Assembly (NCBI GenBank): GCA_945860785.1
Contig: CAMATD010000022.1
Span: forward strand, 1-35,479
DNA length: 35,479 nt
Source of the DNA: Variovorax sp. YR752
Lineage (GTDB): Bacteria; Pseudomonadota; Gammaproteobacteria; Burkholderiales; Burkholderiaceae_C
Direction: 5' to 3'
This document shows positions 9,054-16,857 of this stretch, piece by piece. Positions within the stretch are counted from its first letter, which is position 1, and each line of letters begins with the position of its first letter. The notes beneath the pieces were generated by a model. The model was not told the origin of the DNA and ran no database searches. It worked only from the letters and a program-made list of their open reading frames with translations. Both the position numbers and the translations under genes were made by a program.

Positions 9054-10041
9054 ATGCACGCATGGCTTTGCGAAAACCCCATTGGCGTCGACGCGCTGAC
9101 CTGGAAAGAACTGCCCACACCGACGCCGGGCCCGGGCCAGGTGCTGATCGAAATCAAGGCGGCCAGCCTGAATTTCCCCGATCTGCTGATCGTGCAGAAC
9201 AAATACCAGATGAAGCCGCCCCTGCCCTTCGTACCCGGATCGGAATATGCGGGCGTCATCCAAGGCAGTGGGCGAAGGCGTGACGCACCTCAAGGTCGGG
9301 CAGAACGTGGCCTGCCTGTCGGGCACCGGCGGCTTCGGTACGCATACGCTGGCACCCGCGGCGCTGTGCATGCCGCTGCCCGAAGGTTTCGGTCACGTCG
9401 ATGCGGCCGCATTTATCATGATTCATGCCACCTCGTGGCATGCCTTGATGGACCGCGCGCAAGTCAAGGCCGGCGAAACCGTGCTGGTGCTTGGCGCGGC
9501 CGGTGGTGTGGGCACTGCGGCCATTCAGATTGCAAAGGCAGCCGGCGCGAAAGTCATTGCAGCGGCCTCCACCGACGAGAAATGCGAACTCTGCAAGTCC
9601 ATTGACGCCGACGCCACGATCAACTACACCACGCACGCGCTGCCCAACGGCTTTCGCGATGCCATCAAGGCCGCCACCGACGGCAAGGGCCCCGATGTCA
9701 TTTACGACCCGGTGGGTGGAGATTTTGCAGAGCCCGCTTTTCGCTCGATCGCGTGGCGCGGTCGCTATTTGGTGGTGGGTTTTGCATCCGGCCCCATTCC
9801 GTCGCTCCCATTGAATCTGACCTTGCTGAAAGGCGCTTCGCTGGTGGGCGTGTTCTGGGGCGATTTCGCCAGACGCGAACCCAAGGCCAATGCGCAGATG
9901 ATGGCCGAATTGGCGCACTGGTACGGTCAGGGAAAGATCAGGCCGGTGATCGACAGCACGATGCCGATGGCGGAATTGAAGGCCGCGTACGCCCACATGG
10001 GTTCGCGCGGCGTCAAAGGAAAACTCGTCATGGTGAACTGA
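9054..10041 (+). pseudogene. Zinc-free medium-chain reductase (NADPH:quinone oxidoreductase family), frame broken by one base
   Basis: This belongs to the MDR/quinone-oxidoreductase family, which reduces quinones or enones with NADPH. The N-terminal GroES-like part (VLIEIKAASLNFPDLLIVQN, then FVPGSEYAGVIQ) is in one frame and the rest is in another. The second part has the Rossmann motif VLGAAGGVGTAAIQIAKAAG and the family ending ARVKGKLV-like SRGVKGKLVMVN. Removing one base near 9261-9265 (CAAGG) restores GVIQAVGEGV and a 328-aa protein of normal length. The catalytic-zinc ligands are absent, as in this subfamily. The ATG at 9054 has a strong AAGGAG upstream. A base-calling error is the simplest explanation. 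Confidence 0.88.
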
Positions 10042-10060
10042 GCGCACTGCGCTTCAACGA

Positions 10061-10100
10061 CCAATAAAAAAAGCCCGCTTTCGCGGGCTTTTTTTATTGG
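10061..10100. terminator. Bidirectional terminator with an 18-bp perfect stem
   Basis: The arms at 10061-10078 and 10083-10100 are perfect inverted repeats around a TTTC loop, with a GCCCGC/GCGGGC core and seven A or T on each side. It ends both the plus-strand oxidoreductase transcript and the minus-strand hns transcript. Confidence 0.93.
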
Positions 10101-10126
10101 GTTTAACCCTGAGAGTCGGGACGTGC

Positions 10127-10471
10127 TTACTTGATCTCGTAATCGGAAAGCGACTTGCCCGCGGCCAATGCTTCGGTGACCCAGCGCGGCTTGCGGCCGC
10201 GGCCGCCAGACCAGGTTTCGCCCGTCGGACCGCGGTATTTGGCTGCAGCCTTGGGCGAAGCGGCACCAGCGCTGCGTTTGACCGCTGCACCGCGACCGGT
10301 GAGTTTCAGATCGGAGGCCGTCAAACCATATTCGGCGATCTTCTTGCGCAACTCTTCGATCACGCCCGCGCGTTCATGGTTGCGCAGGTCTTCGGCCTGC
10401 TTGCGCAATTGCGCAATCTGCTCGTCGTGCTTCTTGATCTGGGAATTGATATCGGCAAGGGTCGAAGCCAT
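10127..10471 (-). CDS. H-NS family nucleoid protein
   Basis: A 114-aa histone-like protein that binds and silences AT-rich DNA. The N-terminal half is a coiled coil for oligomerisation (about 5-48, INSQIKKHDEQIAQLRKQAE). After a basic, Ala-rich linker, the C-terminal DNA-binding domain carries WSGGRGRKPRWVTEAL. The family core there is (W)SGRGRxPxW; the extra Gly and the GRGRKP form resemble an AT-hook. Its ribosome site is CAGGAG, and the promoter region is strikingly AT-rich compared with this GC-rich window, consistent with self-binding. Confidence 0.93.
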   Translation of the reverse strand: MASTLADINSQIKKHDEQIAQLRKQAEDLRNHERAGVIEELRKKIAEYGLTASDLKLTGRGAAVKRSAGAASPKAAAKYRGPTGETWSGGRGRKPRWVTEALAAGKSLSDYEIK

Positions 10472-10502
10472 TGTTGGACTCCTGAAAATTGAAAACGGGT
10501 GG

Positions 10503-10530
10503 ATTTTAATTCAATTTAAATTTGCCACAA
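10503..10530 (-). promoter_or_regulatory. Candidate promoter of the hns gene
   Basis: Read on the minus strand, TTGTGG (10530-10525) and TAAAAT (10508-10503) are separated by 16 bp, 31 bp or so upstream of the ATG. The spacer is almost all A and T (AATTTAAATTGAAT), a likely H-NS autoregulation site. Assigned by eye only. Confidence 0.45.
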
Positions 10531-10589
10531 GCATGCCGCTGGAAGAAAAAAGCGGGCGTTCATTGCGTTAATGCAACAACGCGCAACGT

Positions 10590-10615
10590 AAAGCGCACCC
10601 GTTTGGGTGCGTTTT
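10590..10615. terminator. Hairpin between tRNA-His and hns, probable terminator
   Basis: CGCACCC (10594-10600) and GGGTGCG (10605-10611) pair around GTTT, with A-rich and T-rich flanks that lengthen the stem. It probably ends the minus-strand tRNA-His transcript. The T-run is better on the plus strand, so its direction is uncertain. Confidence 0.55.
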
Positions 10616-10678
10616 ATATCCGGACGAGAGGGAAAAAGTTTGCTGCGCGCTGCGGCAAGAAGCAGCGGCTGGAAATGA

Positions 10679-10703
10679 CAACGCCGGGGCAAGCCCGGCG
10701 TTG
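10679..10703. other. GC-rich hairpin downstream of tRNA-His
   Basis: CAACGCCGGG and CCCGGCGTTG form a perfect 10-bp stem with a 5-nt loop, 47 bp past the tRNA-His 3' end. It lacks a clear T-run. It may help terminate the tRNA transcript or protect its 3' end. Confidence 0.45.
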
Positions 10704-10749
10704 GAATCCCTTGAATGCTATTGAGCAATAGCGCAAAGGAGGTATTTCT

Positions 10750-10826
10750 TGGGGTGGCTGATGGGACTCGAACCCACGACGACCAGAATCACAATCTGGG
10801 ACTCTACCAGCTGAGCTACAGCCACC
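10750..10826 (-). tRNA. tRNA-His (GTG)
   Basis: A complete 77-nt cloverleaf on the minus strand. The acceptor pairs GTGGCTG with CAGCCAC. The anticodon loop TTGTGAT gives anticodon GTG, and the T-loop is GTTCGAGTC. The extra 5' G (G-1) opposite C73, the identity mark of tRNA-His, is encoded at 10826. The 3' CCA is encoded at 10752-10750. Confidence 0.97.
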
Positions 10827-10901
10827 GCAGAGCCCACAATTATAGCGGGAAAAATTGCGGTTTCGACGGGCGAGGCCAACAGCGTGGCCTGAAATTCACA
10901 T

Positions 10902-11534
10902 TCAGCCCGCCGCCAACGGTCCCATCGGTGCAACACCCTCCTTGATCTTGATCGAACCGTCGGACCGTTCGCAGGTACCGATCAAGAGCCCGCTCGCGAC
11001 CGCGTGGTCGCGCAACACCCCGAACACCTCGTCGCGGCCAGGCGCTTCGGAAAACGCAGGCGTGCCGGCCAGTGCAAACAACTGGAAGGCATAGCGATGC
11101 ACCCCATGGCCGGGCGGTGGGTCTGGCGGCAACCAGGTCGGCTGCAGGCTCGAGTTGCGCCCGACATGCAGGCCGATACCTTCTTGGTCGCGACTGGGGA
11201 TGGCCGCTTCGGGCAACGCGCTGCCCGCAGGCGACAAGTCGACGACGATGGCATGCACCAATGGATTCGGCGTGGGCGAGTCGGCGTCTTCGACGATCAG
11301 CAGCAATGACGCCACGCCGGAAGGCAAGCCGTCCCATTGCAGCGGCGGCGAAAGACCTTCGCCGTCAGCCGTATAGCGCGATGGCAGCGGCGCGTGGTCC
11401 GCAAAGGCCACGCTGGTCAGGACAATCGACGCCATCCCCTCCCGCAGGCCGAGCGTGTTGAAAACAATACTGTCCAGACCGGCGCGCACACCTTGCAACG
11501 CACGACCGACCGCCTCAGGCAACTTTTCAAGCAT
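10902..11534 (-). CDS. YbhB/YbcL family PEBP-like protein
   Basis: A phosphatidylethanolamine-binding-protein fold of the bacterial YbhB/YbcL (Raf kinase inhibitor-like) family. Their biochemical role is poorly defined. Signature stretches are RYTADGEGLSPPLQWDGLP, LLIVEDADSPTPNPLVHAIV (the ligand-pocket segment), and the HRYAFQLFALAG strand. The ATG at 11534 gives 210 aa with an N-terminal segment MLEKLPEAVGRALQGVRAG ahead of the domain. The ATG at about 11432 would give a more standard-size protein of about 176 aa. No signal peptide is seen, so it is probably cytoplasmic. It lies upstream of tRNA-His on the same strand, 75 bp away. Confidence 0.88.
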   Translation of the reverse strand: MLEKLPEAVGRALQGVRAGLDSIVFNTLGLREGMASIVLTSVAFADHAPLPSRYTADGEGLSPPLQWDGLPSGVASLLLIVEDADSPTPNPLVHAIVVDLSPAGSALPEAAIPSRDQEGIGLHVGRNSSLQPTWLPPDPPPGHGVHRYAFQLFALAGTPAFSEAPGRDEVFGVLRDHAVASGLLIGTCERSDGSIKIKEGVAPMGPLAAG

Positions 11535-11735
11535 GCAACGGATAGCCCCGCGATCGGCCTCGCGTTGTAGGACGCAACAGCGCACTCACCATGGCGGCCA
11601 GCGGCAAAACTTCTCGTTCACATGTTCGATGTGCATCATCGAAGCCGGCATGCAGATGGCTCCGCTATCATGACCGCGGCCCGCGCAGACGGGCATGGCT
11701 TTTCGCCACCTCCACTTCACCAAAGGAATTTCTTC

Positions 11736-11984
11736 ATGAGCATCGTCTGGACTATTCTGATCGGGTTCGTCGTGGGTCTGGTGGCACGCGCCGTCAAGCC
11801 GGGCGACGATTCCGCCGGCTTCATCGTGACCACGATCATCGGCGTCGCGGGTTCGCTGATCGTGACGTACGTCGGTCAGGCCATGGGCTGGTACACCGCA
11901 GGCCAGGGCGCCGGCTTCATCGCCTCCGTGCTGGGCGCGATCGTGCTGTTGATCATCTACGGCCTGATCAAGCGCAAGAGCTGA
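11736..11984 (+). CDS. GlsB/YeaQ/YmgE family stress-response membrane protein
   Basis: An 82-aa, very hydrophobic inner-membrane protein with three membrane segments (about 3-18, 28-47 and 58-77). It has the family pattern of glycine-rich helices: WTILIGFVVGLVARAVKPG, GFIVTTIIGVAGS and GFIASVLGAIVLLIIYG. Relatives are induced by stress or act as asp23-anchoring proteins in Gram-positives; the function in Proteobacteria is unclear. AAAGGA lies 10 bp before the ATG. A strong GC hairpin around 11994-12030 follows the stop. Confidence 0.92.
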   Translation: MSIVWTILIGFVVGLVARAVKPGDDSAGFIVTTIIGVAGSLIVTYVGQAMGWYTAGQGAGFIASVLGAIVLLIIYGLIKRKS

Positions 11985-12036
11985 TCCCCGCGCGGCCTTG
12001 CCGCCGCCGCGGCAGCGCGGCAAGGTCGCGAACCCG

Positions 12037-12369
12037 ATGCCCCACAAGCCACGCGCCAAGCACCACGTCTATGTGGTCGAGCTCGACGATCGCGTGTGGA
12101 ACAGCGGTCGCTTCAGGCGCGCCAACCCCGACTACCAGCTCGGCAAGCCCTTCGTCTACGTGGGCATGACCGGCCTGGACCCCGACATCCGCTTCGACAA
12201 GCACAAGGCCGGCATCCAGGCCAACAGCTTCGTTCAGGAGTTCGGCTTGCGGTTGCTGCCCGCGCTCTACGAACGCTACAACCCGATGCCTTATGACGAC
12301 GCGCGCCTGATGGAGGTCGACCTCGGCATCGCATTGCGCAAGGCCGACTACGGCGTCTGGCAGGCCTGA
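12037..12369 (+). CDS. Small GIY-YIG-like domain protein
   Basis: A 110-aa protein that I cannot name. It shows the skeleton of a GIY-YIG nuclease domain: VYVVEL near residue 11 (GIY position), FVYVGMT near residue 40 (YIG position), then Arg and His in DPDIRFDKHKAG. A late glutamate sits in RLMEVDLGIAL. No other domain is present, so if active it would be a stand-alone mini-nuclease. The spacing between the first two motifs is long (about 25 residues). ATG 12037 is chosen; a TTG at 11998 would add 13 residues. It converges on the histidine phosphatase across a short GC hairpin (12370-12385). Function is an inference. Confidence 0.72.
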   Translation: MPHKPRAKHHVYVVELDDRVWNSGRFRRANPDYQLGKPFVYVGMTGLDPDIRFDKHKAGIQANSFVQEFGLRLLPALYERYNPMPYDDARLMEVDLGIALRKADYGVWQA

Positions 12370-12385
12370 GGCGCCGCGCGGCGCC
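12370..12385. other. Short GC hairpin between convergent genes
   Basis: GGCGCC, GCGC loop, GGCGCC. It lies exactly between the GIY-YIG-like gene and the histidine phosphatase gene. It has no T-run, so its value as a terminator is doubtful. Confidence 0.35.
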
Positions 12386-12390
12386 CATCA

Positions 12391-13065
12391 TCAAGAATAG
12401 GTGACCCAGTCCTCGTACGCCGGGCCGTCGAGATGCGGCAGCGTGTTGTAGGTCACGAGCATGTGCCGCTTCGGCGTGAAGGCAAACTCGGTCACCGAGG
12501 TGTTGCAGATGCGCAGGTTGAGTTCGATCGTCGTCTCGGCGCTCGTACCCAGCACATGGCCGACCGCGGTACTGATCGGCCCCCCGCTCGACACCACCAG
12601 CACCTTCGCACCATGATGCCGATCGCGCACATGATCGAGCGCCGTCGTCACGCCCGCCAGGAAGTCGACATAGCTCGGCATGCCGACCGGCTTTGTCTTG
12701 CCCTGCATCCACGCACCCAAGCCTTCACGCAGCAGGCGGAAGTGATGGCGGTACATCTCGGGCGAATCGGGCTTCTCGAGCTTGCCCTCATGGATCGTGG
12801 CGATCACCGCCTCGCTGTCGTACTCATTGAGTCCGGGCCACGGCAGCACATCGTCGCGCTGCAGCCCCAGGCCCTTGGCAATACCCTCCCAGGTCTGGCG
12901 GTGCCACTTCAAGGTACCGGTGATGACAGCGTCGAACTGCATGCCGCGCTCACGCCAGTATTCGCCGAGGCGCACGGACTGTTGGTGTCCGAGTTCGCTC
13001 AGGTTGTCATAGTCGGCGGCGCCAAAACTGGCCTGCCCGTGGCGCACGAGATAGAGGGTTCCCAT
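12391..13065 (-). CDS. Histidine phosphatase family protein
   Basis: A 224-aa protein of the phosphoglycerate-mutase/acid-phosphatase superfamily. The catalytic RHG motif is at the N-terminus (GTLYLVRHGQASFG, His about residue 9). The second histidine region appears as VLVVSSGGPISTAVGH, where the usual 'SHG' is SSGG. This means the canonical second His is replaced by Ser, although GH follows later. It may be a non-mutase phosphatase or have changed activity. ATG 13065 gives the normal family N-terminus. The substrate is unknown. It lies alone on the minus strand, after the ppiD terminator. Confidence 0.88.
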   Translation of the reverse strand: MGTLYLVRHGQASFGAADYDNLSELGHQQSVRLGEYWRERGMQFDAVITGTLKWHRQTWEGIAKGLGLQRDDVLPWPGLNEYDSEAVIATIHEGKLEKPDSPEMYRHHFRLLREGLGAWMQGKTKPVGMPSYVDFLAGVTTALDHVRDRHHGAKVLVVSSGGPISTAVGHVLGTSAETTIELNLRICNTSVTEFAFTPKRHMLVTYNTLPHLDGPAYEDWVTYS

Positions 13066-13117
13066 GCGTGCGATTCTGGCAAGAAGCGCAGGCAGCGCTT
13101 GTCCCACGTGCGACCAA

Positions 13118-13152
13118 AAAAAGAGCCTGGGTCATCGACCCAGGCTCTTTTT
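13118..13152. terminator. Intrinsic terminator downstream of ppiD
   Basis: AAAAAGAGCCTGGGTC (13118-13133) and GACCCAGGCTCTTTTT (13137-13152) form a perfect 16-bp stem with a 3-nt loop. It lies just past the ppiD stop and before the next minus-strand gene. Confidence 0.92.
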
Positions 13153-13167
13153 GCGATCCCTCGCCTG

Positions 13168-15084
13168 TCAGCGAGCTGCGGTGGGAGCCAGCGTGTCGGC
13201 CGGCTTCGGCACCAGAATCTCTGCCTTGAAACGGGCCTTCAACAGGTTGTAGTAGGCCGTAGCTTCGGCAGCGGTCACGGACTGGTCGACCTGCGTGCTT
13301 GCCTGCTGCGCCTGTTCAGGCGTCGGCGGCGTGCGCGGAACGACCTTGGTCACGCGGACCACCGCATAACCCTGCGTGCCCAGGTCCACGCCGACCAGCG
13401 CGGGCAGCTTGGCGGCATCGGCGCGCAGCGCAGCATCGATCACCGGAACAGGCTGGGACTGCGCCTCGGTGCGCGAGACCGTGACAGGAGCGCCGAAGGT
13501 CGCACCGTCCGCCTTGGCGGTCCACGCTGCAAGCTTGGCTTCGCCTTCGGTCTTGGCAAGCACCGCGGCGCGTTCGGTCACGAGCTGCGCGCGGATCTTG
13601 TCCTTGACTTCGGCCAGCGGGACCGGATGCGCGGGCGTGTACTGGGTCACGCGCCCCGAGGCGAGTTGGCTGGAGCCGACCTCGACGGACTCGGTGTTCT
13701 GCTTGCGCTGAAGCGAGTCGTTGGCAAACAGCGCACTCAGGAAGTTGCGACTTGCCAGCGGACCGGTGGCGCCCGGTGCAGGCGTGCGCGCAACGTTGCT
13801 GGCCGTCTGGATCGTGAGCTTCAGCTTTTCGGCAGCGGGCTTGAGGCTGTCGGGCTGCTGGTACACCGCATCGGTGAACACTTTGGCCGCCTTCGCGAAT
13901 TCCTGTGCGGCCTGCTGGGCGCGGACCTCGTTCTCGATGGTGGCGCGCACCTGCTCGAAAGGTGGCACCACGGCCGGCTTGATGTCGGCCAGCAGGATGA
14001 TGTGATAGCCGAATTCGGTTTCGACGATGCCGCTGATCTCGCCCTTCTTGAGTGCGAACATGGCGTCTTCGAAAGGCTTGACCATCGCGCCCTTGGTAAC
14101 GAAGTCGAGGTCGCCGCCCTTCTCCGCGGAATCGGGGTCCTGCGAATTCTTGCGTGCCACATCGGCAAAGGTGTTGGGCGCCTTCTTCACGTCGGCCAGC
14201 AGTTGCTCGGCCTTGGCCTTGGCCTTCGCGCGGTCGGCGGCGGACATGCTGGCCGGCGCGGTGATCAGGATGTGGCTGGCGCGGCGCTCTTCCTTCGTGC
14301 CGAAGCGCGAAGTGTTCTGCTCGTAGTAGGTCTTGAGATCGGCCTCGTTGACGACGACGTTCTTCTTGGCCGCGTCGAGGTCGAGCACGATGTACTCGAT
14401 GCTGGCCTGCTCGGGCGCCTGGAACTGCGACGTGTGGTCCTTGTAGTAGGCCTCGACGTCGGCGTCGCTCACCGTGACCTTCGATGCGAAGCTCTCGGGG
14501 CTGAAGCGCGCCACCTGGATTTCGCGGCGGTCGTAGAAGGCATTGACCGTGGCGGCCACCAGGGCAGGTGGCGTGAAGGTCGTGCCCGAAACGCCCAGCA
14601 GCACCTGCTGCGTGGTCATGTCGGCACGCACCGACGCCTCGTACTGCTCGGGCGTGCGGCCGGTCACGCGCTGGAAGGTTTCGCGATCGAACTTGCCGTC
14701 GGGCGTGCGGAACGAAGCCAGGCCCGGGTCTTGCGCAAAGATCCGGCCCAGCCGGTCCTCGGACACCGTCATGTTCGACTTGGCTGCCGCTGCAGCCAGC
14801 ACGCGGTCGCGCACCATGCGCTCCAGCGTTGCATAGCGCAAGGCGTCGGAATCGAGCACCGTCGGATCGACGTTGGGCGACTGCTGGCGGATGCGGTCCG
14901 TCTCGACGCGGTGCTGCTGATCCCACTCGGGCTTCGTGATGTCGTGGCCCTCGATACGGGCAACTTTCTCGTCGCGGGCGGCGCCTTGATAGCGCTCGAC
15001 ACCGAAGAGCACGAAAGAGGGAATGATCAGCAAGAACAAGAAAATCATGACGATCTTGTTGTACTTGCGGAAGAAATCAAACAT
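13168..15084 (-). CDS. ppiD: Periplasmic folding chaperone / peptidyl-prolyl isomerase PpiD
   Basis: PpiD is an inner-membrane-anchored chaperone that meets proteins leaving the Sec channel. The 638-aa protein has a short cytoplasmic N-terminus and one membrane anchor (about 11-29, IVMIFLFLLIIPSFVLFGV). A SurA-N-like chaperone region follows (about 40-200). The parvulin PPIase domain lies at about 268-375 (ASHILITAP; GGDLDFVTKGAMVKPFEDA; GYHIILL). A long C-terminal chaperone region ends the protein. The isomerase domain looks complete. ATG 15084 is chosen because it opens the membrane anchor. Upstream lie tRNA-Val and an HU gene, the usual order in Burkholderiales (hup, tRNA, ppiD). Confidence 0.95.
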   Translation of the reverse strand: MFDFFRKYNKIVMIFLFLLIIPSFVLFGVERYQGAARDEKVARIEGHDITKPEWDQQHRVETDRIRQQSPNVDPTVLDSDALRYATLERMVRDRVLAAAAAKSNMTVSEDRLGRIFAQDPGLASFRTPDGKFDRETFQRVTGRTPEQYEASVRADMTTQQVLLGVSGTTFTPPALVAATVNAFYDRREIQVARFSPESFASKVTVSDADVEAYYKDHTSQFQAPEQASIEYIVLDLDAAKKNVVVNEADLKTYYEQNTSRFGTKEERRASHILITAPASMSAADRAKAKAKAEQLLADVKKAPNTFADVARKNSQDPDSAEKGGDLDFVTKGAMVKPFEDAMFALKKGEISGIVETEFGYHIILLADIKPAVVPPFEQVRATIENEVRAQQAAQEFAKAAKVFTDAVYQQPDSLKPAAEKLKLTIQTASNVARTPAPGATGPLASRNFLSALFANDSLQRKQNTESVEVGSSQLASGRVTQYTPAHPVPLAEVKDKIRAQLVTERAAVLAKTEGEAKLAAWTAKADGATFGAPVTVSRTEAQSQPVPVIDAALRADAAKLPALVGVDLGTQGYAVVRVTKVVPRTPPTPEQAQQASTQVDQSVTAAEATAYYNLLKARFKAEILVPKPADTLAPTAAR

Positions 15085-15122
15085 GCTTGAACACTCTTTT
15101 TCGACGGATGTCGGACGGCAAT

Positions 15123-15149
15123 AAAAAAGGCGAACTGGTGTTCGCCTTT
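15123..15149 (-). terminator. Intrinsic terminator after tRNA-Val
   Basis: On the minus strand, AAAGGCGAAC, ACCA loop, GTTCGCCTTT makes a perfect 10-bp stem, followed by six T. It should end the hup/tRNA-Val transcript before ppiD. Confidence 0.88.
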
Positions 15150-15160
15150 GCATCGGGTGG

Positions 15161-15236
15161 TGGTGGGTGCTGAGGGGCTCGAACCCCCGACCTACGCCTT
15201 GTAAGGGCGCCGCTCTACCAACTGAGCTAAGCACCC
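15161..15236 (-). tRNA. tRNA-Val (TAC)
   Basis: A full 76-nt cloverleaf on the minus strand starting GGGTGCTTAGCTC. The anticodon loop CTTACAA gives anticodon TAC. The T-arm is GGGGGTTCGAGCCCC, and the 3' end ACCA is encoded. It lies between the HU gene and ppiD. Confidence 0.97.
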
Positions 15237-15265
15237 CACCGGGAATACTCTCCGAGTCTACGTCT

Positions 15266-15538
15266 TTAGTTGAGCGCGTCTTTCAGCGCCTTGCCCGGAC
15301 GGAACTTCAGAATCTTGGCTGCCTTGATTTTAATCGCGTCGCCGGTGCGGGGATTGCGACCGGTGCGTGCGGCCCGTTTACCGACTGCGAAAGTGCCGAA
15401 ACCGACGAGCGACACGGAGCCGCCCTTTTTGAGCGTGGTACGAATGGCGCCAATGGTGGATTCGAGCGCGCGGGTGGCGGCTGCTTTGGAAATATCGGCG
15501 TTCTTTGCGATGTGCTCAATCAGTTCGGTCTTGTTCAC
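15266..15538 (-). CDS. hupB: HU family DNA-binding protein
   Basis: A 90-aa nucleoid protein that binds and bends DNA as a dimer. It shows the full family pattern: [20 protein letters not shown] at the N-terminus, the [11 protein letters not shown] core, and the DNA-gripping arm [17 protein letters not shown] with its proline at the tip. It closes with [10 protein letters not shown]. Translation starts at GTG 15538, which gives the canonical MNKTEL start. The stop is 29 bp before tRNA-Val, so the two may be co-transcribed. IHF is excluded by the sequence of the arm and the length. Confidence 0.96.
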   Translation of the reverse strand: MNKTELIEHIAKNADISKAAATRALESTIGAIRTTLKKGGSVSLVGFGTFAVGKRAARTGRNPRTGDAIKIKAAKILKFRPGKALKDALN

Positions 15539-15725
15539 AAGGGCCCCTTGTAGAGAAAAAGTTGGTCGGCTTCCGTCAGCTGCGACCTGGCCGCGAGTGG
15601 TGCGACTCAAGAGCCTGGCAGGCCTGACGCCTCGGCAGCGCACTGCCAGCGAGGATTACAACCACTGGTCTGCAGGGTGTCAATAAGACACGAGGCCATG
15701 CAGCGCAGCGGAGCGCGCGATTTTA

Positions 15726-15773
15726 GGGGCGTTTCGTCGCGCACTTTCCAGGACGTTTCGTGAAGTACTTTTC
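15726..15773. repeat. Imperfect 24-bp tandem repeat between hupB and the tartrate dehydrogenase gene
   Basis: Two adjacent 24-base units (15726-15749 and 15750-15773) agree at 17 of 24 positions, sharing CGTTTCGT and ACTTT. They occupy the end of the 233-bp gap 15539-15771. No gene or clear promoter is otherwise seen in that gap. It may be chance or an old duplication. Confidence 0.35.
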
Positions 15774-16857
15774 AAAGCGCCTCGGCAATCGCCTTTCCGA
15801 GGTCGCTGGTGCTCGCGTTCCCCCCGATATCCGGGGTACGCGGTGCTCCGCTTTGGGGCGCGAGCACCTTTTCGATGGTCGAGAGGATCGCGTCGTGCGC
15901 CTTCTTGTGGCCCAGGAACTCCAGCATCATCGCGCCGCACCAGATCTGGCCGATCGGGTTCGCAATGCCCTTTCCGGCAATGTCGGGAGCCGAGCCATGC
16001 ACCGGTTCGAACAGCGAAGGCGTGGTGCGCTCAGGGTTGAGGTTGGCGCTCGGCGCGATGCCGATGGTGCCGGTGCAGGCCGGTCCGAGGGCGGAGAGGA
16101 TGTCGCCGAACAGGTTGCTCGCCACCACCACGTCGAAGAAATCGGGGCGCTGCACGAAGTGCGCGGTGAGGATGTCGATGTGGAACTTGTCGAGCTTCAC
16201 GTCGGCGTAGTTCTTTGCCATCTCGGCCACGCGCTCATCCCAGTACGGCATGGTGATCGAGATGCCGTTCGACTTGGTGGCGCTGGTCAGGTGCCTCTTG
16301 GGCCGCGACTGTGCGAGCTCGAACGCGAACTTGAGTACGCGGTCGACACCCACGCGCGACATCACGGTTTCCTGCACCACGATCTCGCGCGGCGTGCCTT
16401 CGTACATGCGCCCGCCGATGCTCGAGTACTCGCCTTCGGTGTTCTCGCGCACGATGTACATGTCGATCTCGCCGGGCTGGCACGGCGATCCGTCGCGCCG
16501 CACCACGGGCGCGATGATGCCGGGCATCAGCCGCGCGGGACGCAGGTTGACGTACTGGTCGAACTCGCGGGGAAACAGCAGCAGCGAGCCCCAGAGCGAC
16601 ACGTGGTCGGGAATCTTCTCGGGCCAGCCGACTGCGCCAAAGTAGATCGCGTCGTGGCCGCCGATCTGGTCTTTCCAGTTGTCAGGCAGCATCTTGCCGT
16701 GCTTCTCGCAATAGTCCCAGCTCGAGAAATCGAAGTGGTCGAACTTCAGGTCGATGCCGAATTTGCGCGCCGCAGCATCGAGCACGCGCAGCCCCTCGGG
16801 CATGGTTTCCTTGCCGATGCCGTCGCCGGCGATGACTGCGATTCTCTGGGTGCTCAT
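15772..16857 (-). CDS. Tartrate dehydrogenase/decarboxylase-like (isocitrate/isopropylmalate dehydrogenase family)
   Basis: A 361-aa NAD-dependent beta-decarboxylating dehydrogenase. The family acts on tartrate, D-malate or 3-isopropylmalate. The N-terminus RIAVIAGDGIGKETMPEG, the substrate segment DMYIVRENTEGEYSSIGG, the metal-binding NLFGDILSALGPACTGTIG, and FEPVHGSAPDIAGKGIANP are all present. Its length and the KEHGKML/YWDERV sections fit the TtuC/YeaU tartrate-dehydrogenase branch, not LeuB. It is the second gene of a pair: its ATG overlaps the stop of the hydrolase gene by 4 bp (ATGA). A LysR gene is divergent upstream of the pair. Exact substrate is an inference. Confidence 0.9.
   Translation of the reverse strand: MSTQRIAVIAGDGIGKETMPEGLRVLDAAARKFGIDLKFDHFDFSSWDYCEKHGKMLPDNWKDQIGGHDAIYFGAVGWPEKIPDHVSLWGSLLLFPREFDQYVNLRPARLMPGIIAPVVRRDGSPCQPGEIDMYIVRENTEGEYSSIGGRMYEGTPREIVVQETVMSRVGVDRVLKFAFELAQSRPKRHLTSATKSNGISITMPYWDERVAEMAKNYADVKLDKFHIDILTAHFVQRPDFFDVVVASNLFGDILSALGPACTGTIGIAPSANLNPERTTPSLFEPVHGSAPDIAGKGIANPIGQIWCGAMMLEFLGHKKAHDAILSTIEKVLAPQSGAPRTPDIGGNASTSDLGKAIAEAL

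Noticed and set aside
11994..12030. GC-rich inverted repeat between the GlsB gene and the GIY-YIG-like gene
   Set aside because: It is imperfect and has no T-run; it may form a hairpin but is not reported as a terminator.
12433..15090. An 885-codon plus-strand open frame opposite the phosphatase and ppiD
   Set aside because: The composition is that of antisense GC-rich DNA, and it crosses a perfect terminator hairpin.
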